From Firmicutes bacterium UBA1065 (GTDB taxonomy: Bacteria > Bacillota > Clostridia > Tissierellales > Sedimentibacteraceae), in NCBI GenBank assembly GCA_002316225.1, contig DCDC01000049.1, positions 1 through 45,295 on the forward strand: DNA of 45,295 nt. The letters run 5' to 3'. Numbering within the stretch: the stretch's first letter is position 1; every line of letters begins with the position of its first letter. Shown one piece after another: positions 7,967-16,573 of the stretch. The position numbers and the translations under genes are program-made. The notes under the pieces were generated by a model that saw nothing but the letters and a program-made list of their open reading frames with translations, ran no database searches and was not told the DNA's origin.

Positions 7967-9499
7967 CTACTCATTCAGCAGATTTGAAGCGAAATCCTTT
8001 AAGGCCTTAGCTATCAAAGTCTTTACTTCTTCCTCTGAAATTGCGGATTTTTCTTCCTGACGTCCTTTATTTGCTTCAATTATAAAGGAAACTCCATCAA
8101 ATAAATTAGTCATTCTTCCAAGGAAGAGACTGCCTTTGCCAATGATCATGGCATTTTTTATCTTGCCGGAAAGTATGTCTTCCCTGCAGAAACCAAGGTA
8201 AGGGATGCCTGAAGGTATGTGTCCCTGGGTCGGAGCCCAGCCGGTCATACCATGTTTCTTTGTGAATTCTTCCAGGTCTTTTTTATCCATTTCACCGCGT
8301 TTTACGGCTAAAGCAGCAATCATTTTGTAGTTTGCCATGGGAACGTCTCCTGCTCCTGCAGGCTTTGTAACTTCAGGATTCTGCATTTCTACGGAATATT
8401 TATCCACATCCGTTATTTTCATTCCGGCCTTATCCAATGATGATACCAGGGATGTTATAACCGCCTGGGGTGATGAACCTGTGCCCACGGTGTGTCTTCC
8501 TACAAGATCAAGGTTAATTTCCGGATTAACCCCGTCATTTTCTCCTATCAGTACGGCAAATCCTCCTATGGTATCTTCCAGTATCGGGTATCCTTTTTTA
8601 AGGTGGTCCTTACCGTTCATACCTAATTTAGCCGTACTGCCGCCTGCCGATACAATAACCTTTTTGTAAACTCCTGCCTTAACCAGGGCAGCTGCTTCAA
8701 TTATTGCATGGGTCGGAGCAGCGCAAAAACCTCTTGTGTCAGCACCGGTAGCATTAACAAATCCGGCCACTTCGGCACATGCCTTTGCAAAGTTTCCTCC
8801 GCCCCTTTGATTTACATCCCCGCATGCTTCTTCGCTGCATTCGATTATGTATTCAATTTCTTCCTTGTTAATGTTGTTTTTGCTTACAAGATTTAACAAG
8901 GCCAAGACATTGGAAGCTTTTGATACGAGGTTTTCAAACATTACGTGGCCGCTTAAGTTGATGTCTATATCATGGGCTCTTTTTACGCATCCAACCAGGA
9001 CCCCGTTATTGTAAATTGCTTCTGCATGTTCTTTTTCAACAAATCTTTTAATTGTATCAAGCTCTTCTCCTTCTTTGATCCTTCCCAGCAAGCCATCGTC
9101 AAAAAGAGGGTGATTCATAAGCTTTGCTTTTGTTGCTGTAACAAATTCTTTTTCTAATTTAACCAAATCAAAGACATCACAGATTTGCATCAGGAGAATA
9201 AATTCATCCTGGGGCATGATTTCTCCAAACCTGCCTTCCCTGGTAGCTCCTTCCATGGGTTTGTCAAACCAGGGCATCTCATGTTTGGCTAATTCATCAG
9301 GGGTAATATTTCCTATATATACCTGGTTGGGTAAATAACCTACAACTTGATCAAAGGTTCTCAGATTATTTTTTATTTCCTTTAAATATTCGGAATTGGG
9401 GTTTACAGTTCTTTCGGTTGTCTGGGTAGAGCCGTTATGTATAACCATATCCGGGGCGTGAACCATTATATAACTGGCGCCCAAAATTACACTGTTCAT
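7967..9499 (-). CDS. grdC: Glycine reductase complex component C, beta subunit GrdC
   Basis: This 510-residue protein is a thiolase-fold, FabH-like subunit of component C and works with GrdD to form acetyl phosphate. Family-typical segments are ECSEEACGDVNQRGGGN and ATGADTRGFCAAPTHA, which holds the probable active-site cysteine, together with VIVSAGGS. The ATG follows AAAGGAGG by ten bases. The 155-base gap to grdA contains a hairpin repeat and a second hairpin, which is unusually long for this operon. grdD follows immediately. Confidence 0.94.
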   Translation of the reverse strand: MNSVILGASYIMVHAPDMVIHNGSTQTTERTVNPNSEYLKEIKNNLRTFDQVVGYLPNQVYIGNITPDELAKHEMPWFDKPMEGATREGRFGEIMPQDEFILLMQICDVFDLVKLEKEFVTATKAKLMNHPLFDDGLLGRIKEGEELDTIKRFVEKEHAEAIYNNGVLVGCVKRAHDIDINLSGHVMFENLVSKASNVLALLNLVSKNNINKEEIEYIIECSEEACGDVNQRGGGNFAKACAEVAGFVNATGADTRGFCAAPTHAIIEAAALVKAGVYKKVIVSAGGSTAKLGMNGKDHLKKGYPILEDTIGGFAVLIGENDGVNPEINLDLVGRHTVGTGSSPQAVITSLVSSLDKAGMKITDVDKYSVEMQNPEVTKPAGAGDVPMANYKMIAALAVKRGEMDKKDLEEFTKKHGMTGWAPTQGHIPSGIPYLGFCREDILSGKIKNAMIIGKGSLFLGRMTNLFDGVSFIIEANKGRQEEKSAISEEEVKTLIAKALKDFASNLLNE

Positions 9500-9563
9500 G
9501 TAATGATAACCTCCTTTACATTATAATTTTTTACTTTTTGTTTTAATGAATCTACATTGAAAA

Positions 9564-9590
9564 TTTGCTTCGCAAGAATTACGAAGCAAA
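9564..9590 (-). repeat. Hairpin between grdA and grdC, possible attenuator
   Basis: A perfect 9-bp stem TTTGCTTCG/CGAAGCAAA with a 9-nt loop is followed on the minus strand by a short TTTT. It could act as a leaky terminator or as an mRNA 3'-end stabiliser for the upstream grd message. The T-run is short, so full termination is unlikely. Confidence 0.45.
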
Positions 9591-9592
9591 TA

Positions 9593-9650
9593 GTGGGGAC
9601 ATTACACCGACTCCAGAGGTTTACCCTAAAGGAGAGGTGTGTCCCCATAC
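9593..9650 (+). repeat. GGGGACA...TGTCCCC hairpin repeat, copy 1
   Basis: A 58-base imperfect palindrome is bounded by GTGGGGACA and TGTGTCCCCATAC, with an inner CTCC/GGAG pairing and a TTACCCTAAAG loop motif. Related copies occur at 42126-42182 and 42191-42250, with a minimal copy at 20321-20345. It begins four bases after the grdA stop codon. Confidence 0.75.
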
Positions 9651-9654
9651 ATCT

Positions 9655-10128
9655 TTACAGGTATTTACAATAATCTTCTCTAATTGCGGACATTTCGCTT
9701 ATGATATCGTCAACATCCAATACCATTTCCATCATGCCCACTTGTTCATCATATACTGATTCGTCTATTAATTCTTTTATTTCAGGTTCACAAATATGAA
9801 ATACGCTGAGTCCCAACTGAACTCCCGTCAATGGACCTGCAAAAGTAGGGTCTCCGTTTGTTACGGTTTCTGCAGCAAGACCTGCTGCTTCACCTTCAGC
9901 TGCCCCAAGTATAACCACTACATTTTCCGGGCCATACTTTTCAGCAAATTCTTTTACCCTCTTTTGATTTTCCAAATCCATTGCGCCTGCGCTAGTTCAG
10001 ACAAAGCATTCAGTAGATGAGAATACAACTTCGCAATCGGTAGTTTTTAAGCATTCTTCGATTGCCTGGCCGGGTATTCCATCTCTGTCGCCTATTATGA
10101 TTACTTTTTTGTCAGTTAATAAGCTCAT
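9655..10128 (-). CDS. grdA: Glycine reductase selenoprotein A (Sec at codon 44)
   Basis: GrdA carries the carboxymethyl group from component B to component C as a selenoether and is then re-reduced by thioredoxin. A conventional ORF caller sees only the last 108 codons, because codon 44 is UGA (9997-9999). Read as selenocysteine, it gives a 157-residue protein starting MSLLTDKKVIIIGDRDGIPG behind GGAGG, with the active site CFVUTSAGAMD, exactly the GrdA pattern. The length and the sequence on both sides match the family, so UGA is a Sec codon and not a nonsense mutation. A short GCG-CAGG-CGC stem starts four bases after UGA, but I cannot confirm it as the SECIS. Neighbours are trxA (10 bases upstream) and grdC. 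Confidence 0.96.
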
Positions 10129-10137
10129 GTTTCCCTC

Positions 10138-10455
10138 CTAAATGTATTTTTTTATCATTGCTTCTATATTTTCAGGAGTAGCATCTTCTTTAACCAATTC
10201 TTCGATCTTTTCTCCATCCTTATAGATAGCAATCACGGGTAAACCCAGTACCTTTTGTCCTATAGCTACCCTTCTTGCTTTTGTAGTATTCAATTTGGTA
10301 AATTTTATTTTGTCACCGTATTTTTTGGAAAGTTCTTCAACATGGGGCATCAAGGCTTCACAGGGAGCGCACCCGTCTCCGAAAAAGTCCACAAGGATGT
10401 ATCCTTCGCCTTGTAATACCTCAGTTTCAAAATTCGTTTTATCCAGTACTAACAT
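10138..10455 (-). CDS. trxA: Thioredoxin of the glycine reductase system
   Basis: This 105-residue thioredoxin-fold protein passes electrons from TrxB to selenoprotein A. The active site reads FFGDGCAPCEAL (C29-A-P-C32), not the common WCGPC. A GC(V/A)PC centre without the preceding tryptophan is typical of thioredoxins encoded in glycine-reductase operons. The cis-proline segment is GLPVIAIY. It lies ten bases after trxB and ten before grdA. Confidence 0.95.
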   Translation of the reverse strand: MLVLDKTNFETEVLQGEGYILVDFFGDGCAPCEALMPHVEELSKKYGDKIKFTKLNTTKARRVAIGQKVLGLPVIAIYKDGEKIEELVKEDATPENIEAMIKKYI

Positions 10456-10465
10456 TTCATACCTC

Positions 10466-11401
10466 CTAAAGTTCCTCGATGTATTTTTCAGCCTGAACTG
10501 CTGCTATTGCTCCGTCAGCTGCTGCAGTTACTACCTGTCTTAAGCTTTTAACCCTGACATCGCCGGCTGCAAAAACACCTTCAACATTGGTCCTCATGTT
10601 ATCGTCGGTTACAATATAGCCGTTTTGAAGTTCCAATATACCTTCAAACATTTTAGTTTTCGGCTCGTAACCAATAAACACGAAAATACCGAATGTCATA
10701 TCATCCTCATCAGCAACAATTTCAGTTAATTCTTTTGTTTTAACATTTTCCAAAACCATGGAATTAACTATACCATCACCTTTTATTTCCTTAACAACCG
10801 AATCCCAGATAAAATCTATCTTGGGGTTGGCTTTGGCCTTTTCTTGTATTGATTTGGCTGCCCTCAGCTCATTCCTCCTGTGAATGATGGTTACCTTTCT
10901 TGCAAATTTAGTAAGGTACAGGGCTTCTTCCACCGCAGTATCTCCGCCGCCTACTACAAATACCTCCAAATCTTCAAAGAAAGCAGCATCGCAAGTTGCA
11001 CAGTAAGATACACCCTTGCCTGTGAAAGTTTTTTCTCCGGGGCATCCGATAGGTCTTGATGCTGCACCGCTTGCTATTATAACCGTCTTGCCCTTGTATT
11101 CGCCTTTTTTGCCAACCAGAACCTTCTCTTTCCCTTCCAGCTTAACTTCCACAATTTCATCATACACCTTTTCGGCTCCGAAATGTTTTGCCTGCTCAGC
11201 CATTCTGTCAACCAAGGTAGGTCCTGATTCTCCTTCCAGGCAACCCGGATAGTTTTCAACCTCTGATGTCAGGACAATTTGTCCTCCGTCTTTTTCTTTT
11301 TCGATAATAAGGGTGCTTAGTCTTGCTCTTCCAGCGTAGATACCGGCAGATAAACCTGCAGGACCGGCTCCAATAATCAATACATCATATACTTTACTCA
11401 T
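10466..11401 (-). CDS. trxB: Thioredoxin reductase
   Basis: This 311-residue flavoprotein reduces thioredoxin with NADPH. It shows the FAD-binding GAGPAGLSAGIYAGRA near the N-terminus, the redox centre CATCDA, the NAD(P) fold GGGDTAVEEAL and the C-terminal FAD motif GVFAAGDVR. The NADPH site includes the HRRNELRA segment, as in NADPH-specific enzymes. A GAGGTGG ribosome binding site precedes the ATG. It is preceded by a 193-base spacer full of hairpins that separates it from grdB, and trxA follows at once. Confidence 0.96.
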   Translation of the reverse strand: MSKVYDVLIIGAGPAGLSAGIYAGRARLSTLIIEKEKDGGQIVLTSEVENYPGCLEGESGPTLVDRMAEQAKHFGAEKVYDEIVEVKLEGKEKVLVGKKGEYKGKTVIIASGAASRPIGCPGEKTFTGKGVSYCATCDAAFFEDLEVFVVGGGDTAVEEALYLTKFARKVTIIHRRNELRAAKSIQEKAKANPKIDFIWDSVVKEIKGDGIVNSMVLENVKTKELTEIVADEDDMTFGIFVFIGYEPKTKMFEGILELQNGYIVTDDNMRTNVEGVFAAGDVRVKSLRQVVTAAADGAIAAVQAEKYIEEL

Positions 11402-11594
11402 ATTCCACCTCTTTTCTGCCTGTAATCACCAAGGTCACCCTGGGCCGGTGAAGGATCCCACCGGATTTCATGTGAGATCCATCTATTGCTCAGGATAATC
11501 TACCGACACCAAATCTTTGATTTGGGTCATCATAGATCCTTCTCTTCGTTCAGGATAAGCATCTGACACCAAATCAGAGATTTGGGTCATCTGC
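11402..11594 (-). repeat. Array of hairpins in the grdB-trxB spacer
   Basis: This spacer contains no gene. It holds two imperfect tandem copies of a unit with CAGGATAA followed by a hairpin of CCAAATC/GATTTGG arms (around 11505-11529 and 11560-11586). A third hairpin, GGATCTCAC/GTGGGATCC, lies around 11440-11490. The unit resembles the CTCAGGAT hairpin repeats elsewhere in the window. The first hairpin starts right after the grdB stop, so it could protect or attenuate the message. Confidence 0.55.
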
Positions 11595-12899
11595 TTACTT
11601 TTCAAATACTGTTTGTTCTGAAACTTCGGTTTCCAAAGCCTTCAAAGCTCTTGTCAGCAATTCTCTTCTTATATTTTTCTCTTCTTCCAGAGTCAGGGAA
11701 GGATTCCCTAAGGGGTGAGGTATTGCTATCGTCGGAACTATTCTGTTTGCTCCAACGGTCAATGAAATAGGAACTATGGTACACATATGTACTACCGGTA
11801 TTCCTGCTCTTTCAATTTCTTTTACCATCGTTGCACCGCAACGTGTACAGGTACCTCACGTCGATGTCAGTATAACTGCATCCACTCCGTCAGCTACCAG
11901 TTCTTTTGAAAATTTTTCGGCAAAAGCTTTTGCGTTTTTAACGGCAGTACCGTTTCCTACGGTAGCATAGTAATACCTGTGGAGGCTTCCGATTTTACCT
12001 TCCTTTTCAAATTCTCTCAAGATATCAACGGGCAATACCCTGTCCGGGTCTAAGTTTGCATAAACCGGGTCATATCCGCCGTGAGCCGTTTGATAAGTTT
12101 CTTCAGTTAAATCCATAACTCCGTCTATGTCATACTTGCCGTATTTTGAAGCACTTGATGATTCGATGTGGTCGGGATTACCTTTTGGAACGATTCCTCC
12201 TGAAGTAACCAAAGCTATTTTAGCCTTTGTAATATCTTTTATAGCCGGATTCGGAGCTACCCTGTCAAAATCAGGCATTGGGAACTCTGTTTGGAATTCC
12301 TTGTTGTTTAATTTTGCCAAAAGCATGTCAACGGCTCTTTTTGCTCCAATTTCTTTTTCGAAGAAATTAACTCTCTTGCCGTTTGGTAAATAACCTTCTT
12401 CAATGGATGCGCCGATTTTTTCTCCCTTAGCCAGCTTCAGTGCCAGGGGCGCCATCTTTTTAACGGCATCTCTCATGCCTGCGGCAGAATTCTTTGTAGC
12501 CACTATATAGATGTCGTTCTTAAACATTTCTGCTCCGGGGTTTTCTTCAAACATTCCTGTTAAAACCGGAATATTCAGTTCATCCTTAACTGCCTTTGCA
12601 ATTGCTCCGCAAGCAACCCCGTATCTTCCTGCATTAAATGCAGGTCCTGCAATAAACAGATCCGGTTCATATTTCTTAACCATTTCTATTATGGTCTTTT
12701 TGGCTTCATCCATATTTTCATTGAAATATGAATCACCGCATACAATTGTTGCAACAATTTCCGCTTCATCCTTAAATGCTTGTTGTAATGCAAGTCCGGG
12801 TCCTAACATGCCTTCTCTTACTTCAGCAGGGATGTGAGCCATTTCTTCTCCGCCTACATTGGCAAAGAATTGATTTATATAATGCACAACTCTTATCAT
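11595..12899 (-). CDS. grdB: Glycine reductase selenoprotein GrdB (Sec at codon 348)
   Basis: GrdB is the selenoprotein subunit of component B, the part that binds glycine (with GrdE) and hands the carboxymethyl group to GrdA. Reading the UGA at 11856-11858 as selenocysteine gives 434 residues with the active site ILTSTUGTCTRCGATM, the family signature; without it the gene would look like two ORFs of 347 and 77 residues. It starts MIRVVHYINQFFANVGGEE at an ATG behind GGGAGGAG. A SECIS-like hairpin follows the UGA. grdE is 17 bases upstream. The pairing with grdE indicates the glycine-specific form, not the sarcosine or betaine form. Confidence 0.96.
11829..11858 (-). promoter_or_regulatory. 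grdB UGA and candidate bacterial SECIS hairpin
   Basis: The Sec codon UGA occupies 11856-11858. Twelve bases further on, CGTTGC-GGT-GCAACG (11829-11843) forms a perfect 6-bp stem with a GGU loop. Its distance from UGA and its GU-containing loop fit the SECIS elements read by SelB in bacteria. Confidence 0.65.
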
Positions 12900-12916
12900 A
12901 TTCTTCTCCTCCCTTC

Positions 12917-14197
12917 CTATCTGGCACTGAGTGTATTGAAGCCCATTTCGTTTGTTGCTCCCGTAATAACCTGCAGCTCAGCCGTTATGCTGCCGTCTTC
13001 ATGCAAGCTTCCGTCAAATCCTCCGGCTATTACATCAGCAACTTCAACATGACCGATTAATTTTTCCATTGGAGGCAATTCTATTATTTCATTTGCATTT
13101 CCGCCCGAAACAACAGCATTTGCCGATGGATCAGCATCTGCCAAAGATTGTGATGTACCGTCTCTGCCTGCGTATTCGTCAGTGATCAGAACAGTTTTTA
13201 TACCCTTGGCTTCAATCTTCTTACAGTTCATTATCAAATCCGTGTCAGGATTTCCGAATCCTTCTTCAGAAACAATAACGCCGTCAACACCAAAGAATTC
13301 TGCAAGTTTTGCACTCCAGTTAGATGATCTTTCCTTGTCTGCAAGATATACATTTTCGTTGGTTATGATTACTCCAACAAAATTCAAGGTCTTGCCATGC
13401 TCTTTATACAATTCATGGATAACCGGGTTATTCAAGTGATGATATGTTGTATTCTTGTCACATGCTGATACGCAGTTACCGCTTACTATGGCCCCATCCA
13501 TAACTTCCGTCGGATATATCATGGTTGGCAGTATCTGCTTCGCATCTACCCCGTATACGTATGTATCATGCAAAAGGCCTTGGCTTTGGAGCATCTCCAC
13601 ATATGCCACCCTGGGAAGATCCGGATACATTTTTAACCCTTCTGTTAAAGTCGGTGTCTCAAACACTTCAACTTCATCAGGAGTTAAATTCCTTGCAAGT
13701 TCCCCTAAATATGCAGCTACCTTATATCCTGCAAATCTTAGGGCTTTTTCATGCTCATGCTGCTTTAAGCCTTCAACAGGTTCACACACGATAACCAAAT
13801 TGTTAAGTTTTGAAAATGGTGTGTATTCGGCTCCGGGTCCGCTCATATCAATTATGCCTTCCTGGAATCCAACTATTTTACCCGTTGTTACAACAGCCGC
13901 CCCTTTGAGCACGTGTGTTTTTCCCGAACCTACGGTTTCCACCTTGTTGATCATTCCGGGGAATACACCGCCGGGTCCTTCAACTTTAACCCTTGGCTCG
14001 ATGACATCCTTAACCGGCATGATTCGAACGCTTTCGCCTGGTTTTGCCAAATCAACGTCAGCTTTTTGGAAATTTTGATCTTCTAGAATTAATGCTTTTA
14101 CCTCTTCCTTGTTGACATACAAGATACCATTTTCTACCTTGGATACATCAGAAAACTGAATATCCTTAATGTGAATGTAGCCTAATTCTAATTTCAA
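12917..14197 (-). CDS. grdE: Glycine reductase component B proprotein GrdE
   Basis: GrdE is made as a proprotein of 426 residues that cleaves itself before a cysteine to create a carbonyl group that binds glycine. The cleavage site is visible as SGNCVSACD, with Asn241-Cys242, the position known for this family. The start codon is TTG (MKLELGYIHIKDIQF), nine bases after GGAGG; no ATG fits the conserved N-terminus. It is co-transcribed with grdX (31 bases upstream) and grdB. Confidence 0.95.
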   Translation of the reverse strand: MKLELGYIHIKDIQFSDVSKVENGILYVNKEEVKALILEDQNFQKADVDLAKPGESVRIMPVKDVIEPRVKVEGPGGVFPGMINKVETVGSGKTHVLKGAAVVTTGKIVGFQEGIIDMSGPGAEYTPFSKLNNLVIVCEPVEGLKQHEHEKALRFAGYKVAAYLGELARNLTPDEVEVFETPTLTEGLKMYPDLPRVAYVEMLQSQGLLHDTYVYGVDAKQILPTMIYPTEVMDGAIVSGNCVSACDKNTTYHHLNNPVIHELYKEHGKTLNFVGVIITNENVYLADKERSSNWSAKLAEFFGVDGVIVSEEGFGNPDTDLIMNCKKIEAKGIKTVLITDEYAGRDGTSQSLADADPSANAVVSGGNANEIIELPPMEKLIGHVEVADVIAGGFDGSLHEDGSITAELQVITGATNEMGFNTLSAR

Positions 14198-14228
14198 AAT
14201 TTTTCACCTCCAATTAATTTTTCGATAC

Positions 14229-14588
14229 TTATTTATTTAACGCGCTTTCCAGCACAGTTAAATCAATTAACTTTAAATCTTCGATTCTTTTTTCGTCCAA
14301 GTATTTCAGTTTTTCTTTATTGAACTTATGATATGTAATTATTGCATTTTCAATCATATAAACTGAATTAAAATTGATGTTATTTTTTTCATCACTGATT
14401 AAAATTGATTTATATGGAGTTTCGCTTGGTTTAACACTGCCTCCCAAGGGATGGGTCAAAAGCTCGTGGCCCAAGTGAAGCTTGTCCCTTACTGTTATCA
14501 AAACATCCTTAAATGTCCCGTCAACATAAACAATATTGAATTTGTCCCCATACTTTTTTAATACCCAATCATTGTTGGTAATAATCAT
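14229..14588 (-). CDS. grdX: GrdX family protein
   Basis: This is a small protein found at the head of glycine reductase operons; its function is not established. The start MIITNNDWVLKKYG at 14588 follows AAGGGTG and gives 119 residues; a 14-residue upstream extension has no ribosome binding site. The family-typical core is DVLITVRDKLHLGHELLTHP followed by LGGSVKP. It is the first gene behind the glycine riboswitch, so its translation or transcription should respond to glycine. Confidence 0.9.
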   Translation of the reverse strand: MIITNNDWVLKKYGDKFNIVYVDGTFKDVLITVRDKLHLGHELLTHPLGGSVKPSETPYKSILISDEKNNINFNSVYMIENAIITYHKFNKEKLKYLDEKRIEDLKLIDLTVLESALNK

Positions 14589-14659
14589 TTTTTTCACCCT
14601 TATAATAATTAAGGCAGTAAGCAAAATCAAAAAACATTCTGCCTGCTGCCCTGTTAATT

Positions 14660-14829
14660 AACCTGAGAGTTTCTTCCTATCGGAATTGCCCCGTCGGTGC
14701 TTGCGCTTTCCAGAGTTTTGTCAATTCACGGTCCTTTTGCCTGCGATAGTCGTTATAATATGGCACAATTATAACTTATTTCCTTCGGCGCTGTTAATAT
14801 CATAACAGTCTCTCCCGCGAATGTCATCC
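14660..14829 (-). promoter_or_regulatory. Tandem glycine riboswitch
   Basis: The leader contains both aptamers of a glycine riboswitch. Aptamer 1 (about 14731-14829) shows GGGAGAGAC, CGCCGAAGG and CAGGCAAAAGGAC. Aptamer 2 (about 14660-14722) shows AACTCTGGAAAG, CACCGACGGGGCAA and AAACTCTCAGG. After it come 70 bases to grdX that hold a hairpin GGCAG/CTGCC with a T-rich loop (14612-14644), but no classical terminator, so the mode of control is open. Activation of glycine reductase by glycine is the expected role. Confidence 0.93.
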
Positions 14830-14853
14830 AAATATTAACTTTTTTACATGTAT

Positions 14854-14882
14854 AGTATATATAATTAATGTTAATAAATCAA
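14854..14882 (-). promoter_or_regulatory. grd operon sigma-A promoter
   Basis: TTGATT (14877-14882), a 17-base spacer and TATACT (14854-14859) lie just upstream of the glycine riboswitch and place the transcription start near 14847. No sigma-54 motif is seen here. Confidence 0.7.
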
Positions 14883-14963
14883 CTACTTTTTATTAATTTT
14901 TTTAATAATTTAATTATCAAAACCATGACTATTTCACAAACAAACATTACATTTTGTTTTTAT

Positions 14964-16565
14964 CTAAACAACTTCCATAATATATTCCGCAATATTCATG
15001 GAATGGTCTCCAACCCTTTCCATGTTGCTTATCATATCAAGGAATATAATTCCGGCATCTGGCTTGCATATGAGTTTGTTGAGCCTGTCGATGTGGTTCT
15101 TTCTGAGAGTCTTATACAATTTGTCAATTTCCTCTTCATATTCTTTAACTGCCTTTAAGTCAGCCTCTGCCCCATTGGCCAGGGCATTCAGGGATCTTTT
15201 GTAGGTTTTCATGGTCAGGTCAAACATGCCTAAAATTTCAGAGCTTGCTTCTTCTGAAAAATCTGCCTTGTTATCAATTTTATCCAGGATCAGTTCCCCG
15301 ATATTTTCAATGTGGTCCCCTACCCTCTCAATATCTGTGGTAGCATTCAACATGACAAACAATTTATCCTTTTCGGTTATTGTCAAGGAGAATTTATCCA
15401 GCTTAACAAGGTATTCCATAATCTCCTTTTGCAGTTTGTTCACTGTTTTCTCATGTTCAAAAATTTCATATACAAAGTCTTCCTTATTTTCTATAAAGGC
15501 TTTTTTTGCTGCTTCAAACTGGGCCATAACTAAATTGCCCAAATGGAGAACTTCTTTTGTCGCTTGTATCAAAGCAATGGAATGAGTGGCCAGAATTCTG
15601 TCATCGATATATTTAGCCACGCTTTCAGACTCTCGGCCCTCTTTTCTCACTATGAGCTCTGAAGCCTTAACAAGGAAGTTAGAAAAGGGAAAGAGTATGA
15701 TTACATTTACCAAATTAAAGAATATGTGGCCGGCTGCTATCTGCCTGGGTACATTTGCAGGCACCATCCGGTAAATCATCCAGGTAACGGGATTTTTCAG
15801 GAATAACATGAATAAGAGAGTACCTGTTACATTAAATAATAAATGTATTACCGCAGCCCGTTTTGCTGTTTTATTTGCACCTATGCTGGCTAAAAGGGCC
15901 GTAACACAGGTACCTATATTTTGACCGAATACAACAGGATAAGCTTGTTTAAATGTAATTATCCCCGTTGCAGCCAATGCTATCAACAAACCTGTTGTTG
16001 CGCTGCTGCTTTGCAGGATGGCAGTCATTACAAAACCTACCAGAATTCCTAACAAGGGGTTATCAAACTTTGTCATCAAACTGATAAATCCAGGATTGGT
16101 CTCCAAGGGTTCCATGGCTGTTTTCATCAAATCCATGCCGATGAAAAGTATGCCGAAACCGACAATTACTTCAGCCATGCTTTTAATTTTTCTTTTTTTA
16201 CTGGCAAGCATCATGGCTACCCCGACACCTACCATAAAGGTGGCCAGTTTGGTTATATTAAGGGTTACCAAAAAGGCTGTGACTGTGGTACCTATATTGG
16301 CTCCCATTATTATTCCTACCGCCTGGCTTAAGTTCATTAAACCTGCATTTACAAAACCTACAACCATTACCGTCGTGGCAGAGCTGCTTTGGATGACTCC
16401 GGTGACAAGGGTTCCCAGCAAAACACCCATCAGTTTATTCTTAGTCAAAGCTGCCAATATATCCTTCATTTTACTTCCGGCAGCTTTTTGGAGCCCATCG
16501 CCCATATAAAACATTCCGAAAAGGAATAATCCTAAACCTCCGATTAAACCAATTGCAATATCCAT
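14964..16565 (-). CDS. Na/Pi cotransporter family protein with PhoU-like C-terminus
   Basis: This 533-residue protein has an N-terminal membrane domain of the NptA/YjbB type (about residues 1-310), with the duplicated QSSSATT substrate motif (59-65 and again near 185) and GANIGTTVTA/GQNIGTCVTA repeats. A cytoplasmic helical PhoU-like domain (about 340-533) contains the ERVGDH motif twice. It probably moves phosphate with Na+, possibly as an exporter, as for E. coli YjbB. The ATG follows TAGGAGG. It lies nine bases after trmL. Its neighbour, the grd operon, releases and consumes phosphate compounds, but a functional link is only a guess. Confidence 0.9.
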   Translation of the reverse strand: MDIAIGLIGGLGLFLFGMFYMGDGLQKAAGSKMKDILAALTKNKLMGVLLGTLVTGVIQSSSATTVMVVGFVNAGLMNLSQAVGIIMGANIGTTVTAFLVTLNITKLATFMVGVGVAMMLASKKRKIKSMAEVIVGFGILFIGMDLMKTAMEPLETNPGFISLMTKFDNPLLGILVGFVMTAILQSSSATTGLLIALAATGIITFKQAYPVVFGQNIGTCVTALLASIGANKTAKRAAVIHLLFNVTGTLLFMLFLKNPVTWMIYRMVPANVPRQIAAGHIFFNLVNVIILFPFSNFLVKASELIVRKEGRESESVAKYIDDRILATHSIALIQATKEVLHLGNLVMAQFEAAKKAFIENKEDFVYEIFEHEKTVNKLQKEIMEYLVKLDKFSLTITEKDKLFVMLNATTDIERVGDHIENIGELILDKIDNKADFSEEASSEILGMFDLTMKTYKRSLNALANGAEADLKAVKEYEEEIDKLYKTLRKNHIDRLNKLICKPDAGIIFLDMISNMERVGDHSMNIAEYIMEVV

Positions 16566-16573
16566 ATTTCCTC

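Noticed and set aside
9593..9650. An insertion sequence or CRISPR unit
   Set aside because: No transposase ORF and no regular array of repeats and spacers; it is a short palindromic repeat.
11595..11858. Frameshifted or nonsense-mutated grdB
   Set aside because: The UGA is in frame, flanked by the family's selenocysteine motif and followed by a SECIS-like hairpin, so it is a Sec codon.
13455..14078. 207-residue open frame on the plus strand opposite grdE
   Set aside because: It is antisense to the well-conserved grdE, lacks a good ribosome binding site and has no recognisable motif; grdE codon structure explains it.
16018..16509. 163-residue hydrophobic plus-strand frame opposite the Na/Pi transporter
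   Set aside because: The antisense of a membrane protein often looks hydrophobic; the minus-strand gene has clear family motifs.
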